Positions 35,626 through 45,014 of a DNA stretch of 64,000 nt are shown piece after piece. The notes beneath the pieces are model-generated. The model had not been told where the DNA came from. It did no database searches and saw only the letters and a list, made by a program, of their open reading frames with translations. A program made the translations under genes and the position numbers. Source of the stretch: an uncultured Fodinibius sp. (GTDB lineage: Bacteria; Bacteroidota; Rhodothermia; Balneolales; Balneolaceae); contig CAJXMJ010000001.1 in assembly GCA_913056455.1 (NCBI GenBank), forward strand, positions 372,001 to 436,000. The letters run 5' to 3'. Numbering within the stretch: position 1 is the first letter of the stretch; every line of letters begins with the position of its first letter.

Positions 35626-36966
35626 GTGAATAGTACGACATTTTTAAAAAATCTTTTCCTCAAAGGTCTTGAAGTATGTTCTCCGTCTCGAGCAGTCCAG
35701 AAATTCCTCCGAGTTGATGGAAATGAAATTAACGTGAAGGATAGATCATATACTATTGAAGAGCGCCCAATTTACCTGTTTGCCGTTGGTAAGGCGGCTG
35801 TTTCCATGTATGAACAGGCCAGTAAAATATTAGCAGGTTATATCATAAAAAGTCTGGTGATAACAAATGATCAAGAAGCTGCGAAAGCCTGCAATGCAGA
35901 TCGAGTAATCGTTGGTAGTCATCCCCAACCCGAAGGACAAAGTTTTGAGGCAGGAAATAAGGCTGTGGATTTTATGAAAGGTGTTCCTCCGGGTGCTATT
36001 GTCATTACCCTTATTTCCGGGGGGACTTCCTCGTTGTTGAGCTTACCGGCCGAGGGAATTTTGATTGATGACTTATCTGAATTGTATAAAATGCTCAATA
36101 ATTCAGGTGCTACCATTCACGATATAAATACTGTTCGAAAACACTGTTCAAAAATTAAGGGTGGTCAGCTGCTTCGTTGTCTTAATCCTGAAGTTACACT
36201 TATCGATCTTGTAATTTCTGACGTGCCGGGTGATAAGTTATCAATTGTTGGAAGTGGACCTACTATTCCGGATTGGTCTACATATCAAGATGCTTATCAT
36301 GTGCTGTTGGAATATGATTTATGGAAACAAACGCCGGCGTCAGTCCGCACGCATATCAAAAAGGGAATCAGGGGGGAGGTTGCGGAAACAGTGACGCCGA
36401 AAGAAGCCCTGATAGAAAAGCATCAGTCAGAAATTATCAGCTCTGCACCTAAGCTGGTGGAAAAAATAAAGGATCTGGCCTTACAAAAGGGAGTGCAGGT
36501 GGAATGTGCCGATAAACCGTTCAATGAAAATGTTGAGGAGGTGGCCGGTGCTATTGCTGATAAAGTTATATCTACTGCGAAAAAGGATAAATCTGAAAGC
36601 AACCAGCCTGTGTTATTTATCTTTTGGGGTGAAAGCACCGTTGAAGTAACGGGCGGTGGTAAGGGAGGACGAAATCAGGAATTGGCATTACGAGGAGCAC
36701 TAAAAATTGCCGGCTATGAGAACATCACTTGGTTATGTGGAGGTACTGACGGTGTAGACGGGCCAACTGATGCTGCGGGTGCTATTGTAAATGGAAAAAC
36801 GGTTGTCAAAGCCAGGGAAAATAATATTAATTTGGAATCGTATTTATTTGAAAACGATTCCTATCATTTTCATGAGCAAATGGATACGCTGTTAAAAACA
36901 GGTCCTACCGGTAATAACTTGATGGATATTGTGATGGTTTTGATAAATGATAAAAAAACAGGGTAG
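35626..36966 (+). CDS. Glycerate 2-kinase, DUF4147/MOFRL type
   Basis: Phosphorylates D-glycerate, probably to 2-phosphoglycerate, feeding lower glycolysis. The 446-residue protein has the N-terminal DUF4147 domain (YLFAVGKAAVSMYEQA; VITLISGGTSSLLSLPAEGI; DINTVRKHCSKIKGGQLL) and the C-terminal MOFRL domain (GGGKGGRNQELALRGAL; WLCGGTDGVDGPTDAAGAIV). The start codon is GTG at 35626. The 200-base spacer upstream shows nothing recognisable. It stands alone between the exosortase and the VWA gene. Confidence 0.93.
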   Translation: MNSTTFLKNLFLKGLEVCSPSRAVQKFLRVDGNEINVKDRSYTIEERPIYLFAVGKAAVSMYEQASKILAGYIIKSLVITNDQEAAKACNADRVIVGSHPQPEGQSFEAGNKAVDFMKGVPPGAIVITLISGGTSSLLSLPAEGILIDDLSELYKMLNNSGATIHDINTVRKHCSKIKGGQLLRCLNPEVTLIDLVISDVPGDKLSIVGSGPTIPDWSTYQDAYHVLLEYDLWKQTPASVRTHIKKGIRGEVAETVTPKEALIEKHQSEIISSAPKLVEKIKDLALQKGVQVECADKPFNENVEEVAGAIADKVISTAKKDKSESNQPVLFIFWGESTVEVTGGGKGGRNQELALRGALKIAGYENITWLCGGTDGVDGPTDAAGAIVNGKTVVKARENNINLESYLFENDSYHFHEQMDTLLKTGPTGNNLMDIVMVLINDKKTG

Positions 36967-37110
36967 CAAAGAAAATATGGAGAATGGTATATTCAACTTT
37001 GCTACTTTCTGATTCTGAAACTTTGTTTCTTCAGAAACACAATTTGGTTTATTTTCATCAGTTAATTATCCTCATTCTGATTTATCCATACTGGAACTAA
37101 ACGGGTATTT

Positions 37111-38151
37111 ATGATCTGGCAAGACAGCATTTTTTTGTGGCTTTTACTTATCATTCCATTGCTCATTGGAGCAAATTGGTGGTACAATAAGAAGCTGGAT
37201 AAGAAGCGGAAAAGCTATTTTGGAGCGGATCTTTTCAAAAAGCTACGCAGCGGCTTTTGGCCGAGGGGAAAACGCATACGTTTGGGTAGTCTATATATAG
37301 GACTTGCCCTGCTTATCATTGCTGCAGCGGGACCAAAAGTCGGTACTGAAGTCCGTGAAGTGAAGCGACAGGGGGTTGACCTCTTGATAGGACTGGATCT
37401 GTCGGATAGCATGAATTCGGAGGATGTAAAACCCAGTCGATTGGAAAAAGCCAAGTATGAGGTTTCACGATTGGTCGACCGTCTCAATGGCGATCGAGTT
37501 GGGTTAGTAGTATTTACTGGGGAAGCATATCTTCAGGCCCCTATGACGTTGGATTATTCTGCGTTGCGAATGTTTTTAAATATTGCTGAAACTGATCAAA
37601 TGCCGTCATCCTCGACAAATTTTAGTGCAGCTATGGAAACAGCTTCCGAAGCGTTTAAGTCGACGGATGAGGATGGTAAAAACGTGCAGGCGGCTAAAGT
37701 TTTTTTGATTATTTCTGATGGAGAAAATCATGGAGAAAGCTATGATGAGGAGCTCAATCAGCTACTGGAACAAAATGTATCTGTCTATACACTGGGGATT
37801 GGGACACAAGCGGGCGGAAATATTCCGTTATACGATGAAGATGGATCCCTCATGGGATATAAGAGAAATCAGCAGGGAGAAATTATCACCAGTACGCTGG
37901 AATCCAACGTACTGCGTTCAATAGCAGATCAGGCTAACGGAGAATACTACGAAATTCGTAGTGGAAGTTCAGGAATTGACAGCTTTCTGGGAAGGTTAGA
38001 TGAGTTACAACAGGGGGAGTTTTCCAGTCAGGAGTATGCCGACTTTAAAAATCAATACCAGTGGCTGGCAGGAATAGGATTGCTATTTTTATTTGTTGGA
38101 ATGATTTTTCCGCAGTTTAAGATTTATGAGCGTCGTAAAGCTTCAGAGTGA
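37111..38151 (+). CDS. BatA/BatB-type VWA-domain membrane protein
   Basis: 346-residue protein with transmembrane helices near residues 10-22 and 57-75 and near the C-terminus (about 312-335), which bracket a von Willebrand A domain. The MIDAS motif DLSDS is visible in LLIGLDLSDSMNSEDVKPSRLEKAK, with the later TNFSAAMETA and ISDGENHGES elements. Bat proteins are linked to aerotolerance and to MoxR ATPases in Bacteroidota, where they usually share an operon. Here the moxR gene is 23 kb away. The N-terminal PRGKRIRLGSLYIGLALLIIAAAGPKVG region is typical of BatA and BatB. Confidence 0.9.
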   Translation: MIWQDSIFLWLLLIIPLLIGANWWYNKKLDKKRKSYFGADLFKKLRSGFWPRGKRIRLGSLYIGLALLIIAAAGPKVGTEVREVKRQGVDLLIGLDLSDSMNSEDVKPSRLEKAKYEVSRLVDRLNGDRVGLVVFTGEAYLQAPMTLDYSALRMFLNIAETDQMPSSSTNFSAAMETASEAFKSTDEDGKNVQAAKVFLIISDGENHGESYDEELNQLLEQNVSVYTLGIGTQAGGNIPLYDEDGSLMGYKRNQQGEIITSTLESNVLRSIADQANGEYYEIRSGSSGIDSFLGRLDELQQGEFSSQEYADFKNQYQWLAGIGLLFLFVGMIFPQFKIYERRKASE

Positions 38152-38260
38152 CTTAGGGTTTTAAATCGGAAAGTAACAAAGAGCCACAGACGCAAGGTAA
38201 CAGAGGCGATAAATTAACTTAATCACGTAGATTCTTAATATCGTAATTGCATAGCCCAAA

Positions 38261-39019
38261 ATGATAAAACTTTTTATTACCGATTTGGACGGATGTATTT
38301 CTGTTCCTTTTGAATATCCGGACTGGGAGCTGCTTTCACAAATCCGCCGGTTAAATGAGCAAAGCTTCCACGATATGGCAGTTCCCTCGCTGTCGATCTG
38401 TTCGGGGCGTCCATTTCCTTATGTAGAGGCTGTAGCACAATGGTTGGGTATTGATACTCACGTGGTATTTGAAAGTGCAGGTGTCTACAAGCTTGAGACC
38501 AATGAAATACAATTACACCCTGCATTTGATAGAGAAGCGGAACAGCAGGTTCGAGAATTAAAGGAGTGGCTGCGGAAAGAAATTGTCCCGCAATACGACG
38601 GACTCATTATTGAATTCACTAAGAAAATGGATGCCGGTATTATACATCTTGATACTGAAGTCATTCAAGATCTATATCCGCAAGTAGCTGAGTACGTTGA
38701 AGAACACTATCCAAAATTTGAAGTTCATGACACGGATGTATCCATTAATATTATCTTGGCCGAAAATAATAAGCGTACAGGTATCCAGCAGCTTTGTGAT
38801 GTCATGGATATTGATCCTGAGGAGGTGGCATATATAGGTGATAGTAGCGGTGATATCCCGGGATTACAGTTAGTAGGCCAAGCCTTTGCACCACAGAATG
38901 CTGCGGAAGCGGTAAAGAGGGAGGCCGAAGTACTTGATAGTGAAGTAACCGAAGCTGTATTGGAAGCTTATCGGCGGATTATCCGTGACAACCGGGAAAA
39001 ACTTGCGGCAGCGGGATGA
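38261..39019 (+). CDS. HAD-superfamily phosphatase (Cof / phosphoglycolate-phosphatase-like)
   Basis: 252-residue hydrolase of the HAD IIB type. Motif I is FITDLDGCISV with the nucleophile Asp and the general acid Asp. Motif II is SICSGRPFPYVE. The Lys and motif IV acidic residues lie in NNKRTGIQQLCDVMDIDPEEVAYIGDSSGDIPGLQLVG. A cap domain spans about residues 85-180. This set is shared by archaeal-type phosphoglycolate phosphatases, mannosyl-3-phosphoglycerate phosphatases and Cof enzymes, so the substrate is open. It is near the glycerate kinase, but the VWA gene lies between them. Confidence 0.83.
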   Translation: MIKLFITDLDGCISVPFEYPDWELLSQIRRLNEQSFHDMAVPSLSICSGRPFPYVEAVAQWLGIDTHVVFESAGVYKLETNEIQLHPAFDREAEQQVRELKEWLRKEIVPQYDGLIIEFTKKMDAGIIHLDTEVIQDLYPQVAEYVEEHYPKFEVHDTDVSINIILAENNKRTGIQQLCDVMDIDPEEVAYIGDSSGDIPGLQLVGQAFAPQNAAEAVKREAEVLDSEVTEAVLEAYRRIIRDNREKLAAAG

Positions 39020-39162
39020 TTTTTGGTTATTGGAGATTAAGTGATTAGGTAAGAAAGTTGGAAGTGTTGTAGGATGAACGGTAAATTTTGACCAATCCTG
39101 GATCACCACTGGAAACAAGGGTTTCTTGTTTTAACAAGATGACATTTTTTAGAGATCTCTAT

Positions 39163-42100
39163 TTAATTATCATACTTCTTCAATAGCTCAAAATATTGCT
39201 CAATTAAGCGCTGGTAGTCATCCGAAAACGAAGTATAATCCGGATCATTAATCATTTTGCGGACCTGTTTTTGGAGTTCCTCAAGGGGGGTGACTTCCGG
39301 TGATGCTCGTTGTTCCCGCTCCTCTGCAGTTGTGGCTTCACGACGTTCCTCTTTGCCACGTTCTTGTACCGCTTTTTCGGCGTTAAGCATGCGCGATAAA
39401 ATATTTTGTTGGCGCTGCATCAGTTGTTGATTCAATTGCCCCCCGCGCAAATCATTAATGGCATCTTCCATCTGCTCCGACATTCGTTCCAGCTCACTCA
39501 GTACGCGATCCCCTGATTCAAGCTCACCGCGGCGCTGTAATTCTCGAAGCTGTTTCCTGATTTTATTTTGCTGCTTTGCCAGCTGGTTGAGACGCTCCAT
39601 TTGGTCCTGAGACAAGCGGTTGCCCTGAATGTCATTAATCATTTCCTGAATCTGTTTGTTGATTCGCTGTTGTTCTCCCGACATCTTTTTTATCTGGTCC
39701 ATAAGCTGCTGCATGCTCATGGCACCGCCCGAGCCACCACCTTGTTGATTAAGCTGATCCAGGAGTGATGTAATCATAGTCGTCAGTTCATTGATGCCTC
39801 CCAGCGACTGTCGTTGTGCATGAGTAGCGTTAGAACCGTCACGTTCCGCTAACAGGTCAACTGCACGTGATAAATGATTTTCAACTTCGGTTTTCTTTTT
39901 ATTAATGCGATTTGAAAAGCTGGGAATTTCAGATGAAATCTGAAAAAGAGAATCCGAAAGCATCGTAAACTGACTGGATATATTTCGTTCCTTACGGGCC
40001 TTATCAATAAAAGCACTGGATTGCGGCGGGATTGTTTCCGTCTCCTTGGTCAACTCTTCTTGATTCAATGAAAGGTTGATAAGTGAGTGTAAAACGTATT
40101 CGAGGGCGGCCCTGTTAACCTGGCGACGCTGTTGATTAAGCTGTTGTTTGGCACTGCGCATCTGCTGTGCTTGTTGCTGCAGTTGCTGTTGGATATTCTG
40201 CTGCTGTTTTTGGATGTCGGAATTTTTTTGGGGAGATGACTGCTCTTTAAGTTTTTTAATATTTTCTTGCAGTTCTTTCTGAATGTCATTCAGTTTTTTG
40301 CTGCTTTGTTGCTGTAGTTTCTCAACTTGAGGTTTGGCTTTTTCGGGGGCTGTATCGTTTATCTTGTCTAACTGTTCCTGTAGGTCTGATAAGTCCTCCC
40401 GGATTGATTCCTGTTGTTCTATCTCTTGTGGGGATATCTCATTGGATTCACTAATCGCTTTTTCCTGTTCGGCCAACTTTTCAAGGGATTGGGCGGCTTT
40501 TTCCAAATCGCTGTTCAACTTCAAAGATTTGAACAGGTTGAGAGTGCGGTGTATGCGTTGGCGGTACTGCTCTTCATTGAACTCATAATTTTCAAGTGCT
40601 TTACGCATTTCATCAGGATTCATTTCGCCAAGCGAATTGCGAAGTTCTTCCAAGGCTTTTTCAAGTTCCGGATCATTTATTTCCTTCATCAGCTTCTGGA
40701 GCTCATCATAGGCCTCTAAAGTCTCCGGGGACATGGCCTGATTTTGCTCAATCTCTTTTCGGATTTCCTCAAACTTTTGATTTAATTCTTCGACCTTCTT
40801 ATCAATTTCCTGCCGCTCTTTTTCAACTTCTTCGAGCTGTTGCTTCTGTTCCCAGTCGGTTTTGGGATTTTGCTGGAGTCGCTGCTTAAACTGATCGTAT
40901 TGCTGCTGCATTTGATCAAACGACTGGGATACGTCTTCGAGTGATTCGGTTACCTCGCGCTCTTTATAGTCCAGCTCCTCCATATACTCCGTGGTAGATG
41001 GAAAAGTAATCATCATTTTTTGGGAGAGACCTTTTTTTCGTCCGTTATAGCGATCATTGTCAAAGACTTCAATCCAATAGGTTATTTGGTCGCGAGCCTT
41101 GGGATTTAAATCGGGAAGATTCCACTGATACGATTGTTGCTCATTGATAGCAGGCTTGGGCAATGTTATCGATCCTTTTTCCGGTTCGGGGGTAAAAGCG
41201 CGCTGTAATTCATAGTGAAGCTCAGCTTCAGTGAGACCAAAATCATCACTGGCCTCATATTCTACTGTTAATGGTTCGGCGGTTTTCATTTGTATGTTTT
41301 CGGAGGGGCTAACTAAATCAACATACGGGGACTGATCTTGCCGGGGATCAACAATAAACCTGAATTTATTTTCATTCCTCAGGCCTGCCTCATCCCGCAT
41401 GTGAAAAGAGATAGTATCTACAGCTCCAACCTTCGTTTTAATTGTAAATAGATTCTTTTGGCTGGAGTCCCTGCTGACAGAAAGGGTATCATCAAGATTC
41501 GAGCTAATGTACTGTAATTTAGATAAGGACTTATTTGTAAGGGCTTCAATTTCGATAGTAGAACCTTGGTAAGCCTGTATCTTGGAAAAGGGGTAACTGT
41601 AGGATGTCGAGTTGAGTTTCGTATAGGTCGGAGGAATAACATTTAACGTTAGTTGCTCAAATCGGGGACGGAGTTGTACATTGATGTCATACTTTTTGCT
41701 CTCAAATCCGTCCATAATAACATAATAACTGCCGTCAGTTGTGAGCGAGATGGGAGCAAAAGCAGCCTTTAGTTGTTCAAGTGTTTTTGGACTCCTGCGG
41801 CGGTATCCTTCTTCTATATCAGTTTTGAAGGCAAGGAATATATTTGTTGGAATCTGATCCTGAAAGCGAATAGAAGGTGAAAATGAATTTCCGTGTTCGA
41901 GTGTCAGGGACCCGGGATCTATAACGAAATTATAGGGGTTGGGAGGAGAAAAGGTTTTATGTGGACTGGTCAACCGCTCTATAGCAGAGGGGTAGTAAAA
42001 GCTAAACAGGATGAACAGTAATAATCCTCCAACAGCAGCAATAGCGCTTCGTTTATACAGTTTGTGCAGAGAATGATGTTGGGTGAACCTTCGGAGTTTA

Positions 42101-42519
42101 TTCTTTGTGGTTTGATAATCTAGCGCAGAGATATTTTGATCGATTGCCGCTTTGTGAAGGGAGTCTCCGTTTTGGTCTCTATAGTATAAGTCCAAAGAAT
42201 CGGCAAGTTCGGGGGTCTCTTCATTACGACTAAAGTGGTAATAAATATCTTTGAAAGAAGGTAGGTCCCGTGTTTTGTAGAAGAATACGGTTGTGATAAC
42301 TGCAGATACCAGCAAGAAAACAAGTGCAGTGAGTTTTACAACGGATGAGAGATAATAAACGGCTTCAAAAATCCCGAGAATTGTAACGCCGACAAATAGG
42401 ATAACTGCAAAAATAGCTCCAAGAGCTATATAAAAGTTTCTTGAAAGGATCCGTTGGGTTTGTTGAACGATATCAACAAACGGGCGAACTAATTTGTCTA
42501 TGGATTGTTCTTTGCTCAT
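39163..42519 (-). CDS. Giant DUF4175-family membrane protein with long Gln/Glu-rich coiled coils
   Basis: 1118-residue protein. Two hydrophobic segments lie near residues 28-50 and 56-78 and a third near 158-176 (AIAAVGGLLLFILFSFYYP). A beta-rich periplasmic part follows (about 190-520, with Ig-like strands such as PYVDLVSPSENIQMKTAEPLTVEYEASDDFGLTEAELHYEL). The rest is long helical coiled coil extremely rich in Q, E, K and R, with GGGSGG near 945. This is the DUF4175 architecture of Bacteroidota, often found beside moxR/bat genes. The role is unknown; an envelope scaffold is plausible. Composition is skewed by low complexity rather than transfer. Confidence 0.85.
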   Translation of the reverse strand: MSKEQSIDKLVRPFVDIVQQTQRILSRNFYIALGAIFAVILFVGVTILGIFEAVYYLSSVVKLTALVFLLVSAVITTVFFYKTRDLPSFKDIYYHFSRNEETPELADSLDLYYRDQNGDSLHKAAIDQNISALDYQTTKNKLRRFTQHHSLHKLYKRSAIAAVGGLLLFILFSFYYPSAIERLTSPHKTFSPPNPYNFVIDPGSLTLEHGNSFSPSIRFQDQIPTNIFLAFKTDIEEGYRRRSPKTLEQLKAAFAPISLTTDGSYYVIMDGFESKKYDINVQLRPRFEQLTLNVIPPTYTKLNSTSYSYPFSKIQAYQGSTIEIEALTNKSLSKLQYISSNLDDTLSVSRDSSQKNLFTIKTKVGAVDTISFHMRDEAGLRNENKFRFIVDPRQDQSPYVDLVSPSENIQMKTAEPLTVEYEASDDFGLTEAELHYELQRAFTPEPEKGSITLPKPAINEQQSYQWNLPDLNPKARDQITYWIEVFDNDRYNGRKKGLSQKMMITFPSTTEYMEELDYKEREVTESLEDVSQSFDQMQQQYDQFKQRLQQNPKTDWEQKQQLEEVEKERQEIDKKVEELNQKFEEIRKEIEQNQAMSPETLEAYDELQKLMKEINDPELEKALEELRNSLGEMNPDEMRKALENYEFNEEQYRQRIHRTLNLFKSLKLNSDLEKAAQSLEKLAEQEKAISESNEISPQEIEQQESIREDLSDLQEQLDKINDTAPEKAKPQVEKLQQQSSKKLNDIQKELQENIKKLKEQSSPQKNSDIQKQQQNIQQQLQQQAQQMRSAKQQLNQQRRQVNRAALEYVLHSLINLSLNQEELTKETETIPPQSSAFIDKARKERNISSQFTMLSDSLFQISSEIPSFSNRINKKKTEVENHLSRAVDLLAERDGSNATHAQRQSLGGINELTTMITSLLDQLNQQGGGSGGAMSMQQLMDQIKKMSGEQQRINKQIQEMINDIQGNRLSQDQMERLNQLAKQQNKIRKQLRELQRRGELESGDRVLSELERMSEQMEDAINDLRGGQLNQQLMQRQQNILSRMLNAEKAVQERGKEERREATTAEEREQRASPEVTPLEELQKQVRKMINDPDYTSFSDDYQRLIEQYFELLKKYDN

Positions 42520-42646
42520 TACCGTAAGATAAATCGAAGTGGAGTCAATTATATTACGTTAAATAAACGAAAATATTGGGTACTCCAATACCACCTTGTT
42601 GAAGTTTTTGCAGTGCGATGGCTATGCAAAGCAAAGAAGAATTAAC

Positions 42647-43528
42647 TTAGCTGCCGATATCATTGAGGGTTAACTTTTCGTCAACAGCATACTTTCCACT
42701 TTCCTTTTTTACAGTTAGCAGCTCTTGATCTGCATCGTGCTCCAGGAAGAGATACCAATTATTATCAACAGCTTGATCGAGGTAACGCTCCTTTTCATTA
42801 AGAGTAGTTACGGGATACATATCGTAACCCATGACCCAGGGCAGGGGCAGATGTACGTGAGTAGGAATTAAATCAGCCGCAAAAACGACCGTATTCTGTT
42901 CGTCCGATATTTTTGGGAGTTGCTGACCAATGGTATGACCGTCAACGGGCAGTGCTTCCAGTCCATCCTCATAGGTGTGCTTTTCCTCTACCAAATTCAG
43001 TTTATCCCAGTTTTTTATGGGATTGATGTTGTCGGGAAGAAAGCTGGCCTTCTCCCGAGCATTGGGATCCGTTGCAGTTTCAAGTTGTTTCTTAGTTACA
43101 TGGTATGTAGCGTTGGGGAAGGTATGTTGGATATCTCCTTGATCATCGTAATAAGTAGTACCTCCGCAATGATCAAAATGAAGATGGGAGAAGATAACGT
43201 CCGTAATATCTTCTGGTTTAAAGCCATATTCGTTGAGCGAACTTAGTAAATCGGAATGCTCGTAGTCCAGCTGATAGATCTGCTCGAACTTATCATCAAA
43301 TTTAGTGCCCGATCCGTTATCCACCAGGTAAAGCTTGTCCGTTTTTTTTGATTCTATAAGCAGGCACCGCATCGCCATGTGGATGCGGTTTTTGTCATCA
43401 ACATCAATATATCGGGACCATAAGGTTTTTGGAACTACACCAAACATTGCTCCGCCGTCGAGGCGAAATCTGCCGGCTTCGATGCTGTATAAGTTAAATG
43501 GTCCAATGGATGTTTGTGATTTCTTCAT
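42647..43528 (-). CDS. MBL-fold metallo-hydrolase (lactonase-like)
   Basis: 293-residue metallo-beta-lactamase-fold hydrolase. The metal ligands are in FSHLHFDHCGGTTYYDD (HxHxDH), with further histidines in LPVDGHTIGQQLP and FLEHDADQ. The N-terminal YSIEAGRFRLDGGAMFGVVPKTLW and LLIESKKTDKLYLVDNGSGTKFDDKF resemble the AHL-lactonase-like or paraoxonase-type subgroup. Lactonase function is possible but not shown. No signal peptide. It shares its strand with the MerR gene 53 bases upstream and may be controlled by it. Confidence 0.85.
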   Translation of the reverse strand: MKKSQTSIGPFNLYSIEAGRFRLDGGAMFGVVPKTLWSRYIDVDDKNRIHMAMRCLLIESKKTDKLYLVDNGSGTKFDDKFEQIYQLDYEHSDLLSSLNEYGFKPEDITDVIFSHLHFDHCGGTTYYDDQGDIQHTFPNATYHVTKKQLETATDPNAREKASFLPDNINPIKNWDKLNLVEEKHTYEDGLEALPVDGHTIGQQLPKISDEQNTVVFAADLIPTHVHLPLPWVMGYDMYPVTTLNEKERYLDQAVDNNWYLFLEHDADQELLTVKKESGKYAVDEKLTLNDIGS

Positions 43529-43581
43529 TGATAAGGAATGTGATTGGGTGTCGAATGGATTAGCACCAGAAAAACTGCTAA

Positions 43582-43902
43582 TTAAAGTTTTTCAAGAAGT
43601 TGATTAAGGAAGAGACGAATTTCTTTTAAATCTTTTTTTACACTAACCGGTATTTCTTTGGAATCGTCTTCATCATCTTTCTTAAGTACTTGCTGAGCCC
43701 CCTCAGTACTGTACTTTTTCTCTTGGATCAGCTCCTTCAGTTTTAAAATTGTCTCAATATCATTTTCTTTGTAAACGCGGTTACCGGCTTTATTTTTTTT
43801 GGGGTTGAGTTCATCAAAAACGGTTTCCCAATAGCGCAATACATGCGCTTCGACGTCGGTAATGTCGCTGACTTCACCTATAGAGTAATAAAGTTTTTTC
43901 AT
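43582..43902 (-). CDS. MerR-family transcriptional regulator, short form
   Basis: 106-residue DNA-binding protein. The N-terminal winged helix YSIGEVSDITDVEAHVLRYWETVFDELNPKKNKAGNRVYKENDIETILKLKELI is a full MerR DNA-binding domain. The remaining 35 residues are a short charged helix without an effector-binding domain or metal-binding cysteines, so it is not a metal sensor of the classical type. Many Bacteroidota carry such a short MerR protein with no known ligand. It is divergent from the glycosyltransferase and upstream of the MBL gene. Target unknown. Confidence 0.92.
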   Translation of the reverse strand: MKKLYYSIGEVSDITDVEAHVLRYWETVFDELNPKKNKAGNRVYKENDIETILKLKELIQEKKYSTEGAQQVLKKDDEDDSKEIPVSVKKDLKEIRLFLNQLLEKL

Positions 43903-43990
43903 AAGAGGACTAAAAGCGTATCTTTATTGCTAATTATACATCATCTGGTGCATTATTTCTAACTCTTTGGTACAAAATATTTAAAAAACA

Positions 43991-44947
43991 TTGCCTGAAA
44001 AAGATTTAAACAGATCAGACATAGAAATAAGTATTGTAGTTCCCCTGCTTAATGAGGCTGAGTCGGTCCTTGAGCTGACCGAAAAGGTACATGAGGCACT
44101 ATCTGACAATCACCGCTATGAGCTTATTTTTGTAGATGACGGATCGACCGATCAATCCTGGCAGGAGATCAGGAAGGTGACGGAAGGGAAAGAGCATGTC
44201 TCAGGAATTCGGTTGCAGCGCAATTATGGTAAGAGTTCAGCATTACAGGCCGGCTTTGAAAATGCTGATGGTGACTATATTGCAACCATGGATGCAGATC
44301 TGCAGGACGATCCCAATGAAATTCCTTTAATGCTGCAACAGCTTAAGGAAGAAGATCTGCATCTTGTGAGCGGATGGAAGAAAGAGCGTCATGATCCCAT
44401 ATCGAAAACGGTGCCGTCACGCTTTTTTAATAAAGTGACATCGTTGGTTACGGGTATTAACCTCAACGATTTTAATTGTGGGCTTAAAGTGTACCGTGCC
44501 GATGTTATTGAGAATATTTATCTGTATGGCGAATTGCATCGTTACATACCTTTTTTAGCCAAGCTCGAAGGTTACGATCGTATCGGGGAAAAGGTGGTAA
44601 AGCATCACCCAAGAAAGTATGGGGAAACCAAATTTGGGCTTTCTCGATTTATGCATGGGTTTTTAGATCTGTTGACCCTGCTGTTTGTAACCCGATATCT
44701 GCAGCGGCCTATGCACTTTTTTGGCACATTAGGATTTCTCTTCCTGCTTTTAGGCGGAGCTATTAATGCCTACTTGTCCATTGATAAAATATTTTTTGGA
44801 GAGCCCATCGGTGATCGTCCGCTGTTGCTGTTGGGAGTAATGTTAATGGTGTTGGGAGCCCAGATATTTTCTATTGGCTTCCTGGGAGAACTCATTCAAA
44901 AGCGGAATGAAAAGCAACAGAAACCCAATATCAGAGAAAAAGTGTAG
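43991..44947 (+). CDS. Family 2 glycosyltransferase with C-terminal membrane helices (GtrB/DPM-like)
   Basis: 318-residue membrane glycosyltransferase likely to transfer a sugar from a nucleotide sugar to polyprenyl phosphate. The GT-A domain has ISIVVPLLNEAESVLELT, FVDDGSTDQSW and the metal-binding MDADLQDDPNEIP (DxD). FNCGLKVYRADV follows. Two transmembrane helices occur near residues 242-262 and 275-302, as in GtrB/Dpm1-like enzymes. The start is TTG at 43991, since no ATG is nearby. It is followed 67 bases later by a methyltransferase gene on the same strand. Confidence 0.9.
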   Translation: MPEKDLNRSDIEISIVVPLLNEAESVLELTEKVHEALSDNHRYELIFVDDGSTDQSWQEIRKVTEGKEHVSGIRLQRNYGKSSALQAGFENADGDYIATMDADLQDDPNEIPLMLQQLKEEDLHLVSGWKKERHDPISKTVPSRFFNKVTSLVTGINLNDFNCGLKVYRADVIENIYLYGELHRYIPFLAKLEGYDRIGEKVVKHHPRKYGETKFGLSRFMHGFLDLLTLLFVTRYLQRPMHFFGTLGFLFLLLGGAINAYLSIDKIFFGEPIGDRPLLLLGVMLMVLGAQIFSIGFLGELIQKRNEKQQKPNIREKV

Positions 44948-45014
44948 AAAGTTTAAGATATGGGACTGGTATACTTTAAACAGAATTTAGTAATTGTTAA
45001 GATCGTTTTTGTTA

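Noticed and set aside
39125-39138. CTTGTTTTAACAAG palindrome as terminator between the HAD and DUF4175 genes
   Set aside because: The stem leaves only a 2-base loop, so a stable hairpin would be shorter, and the T-run is distant; evidence too weak.
39900-41000. Gln/Glu-rich coding tract as possible low-complexity repeat or foreign insertion
   Set aside because: It is the coiled-coil part of a single uninterrupted DUF4175 frame, with codon use similar to neighbours.
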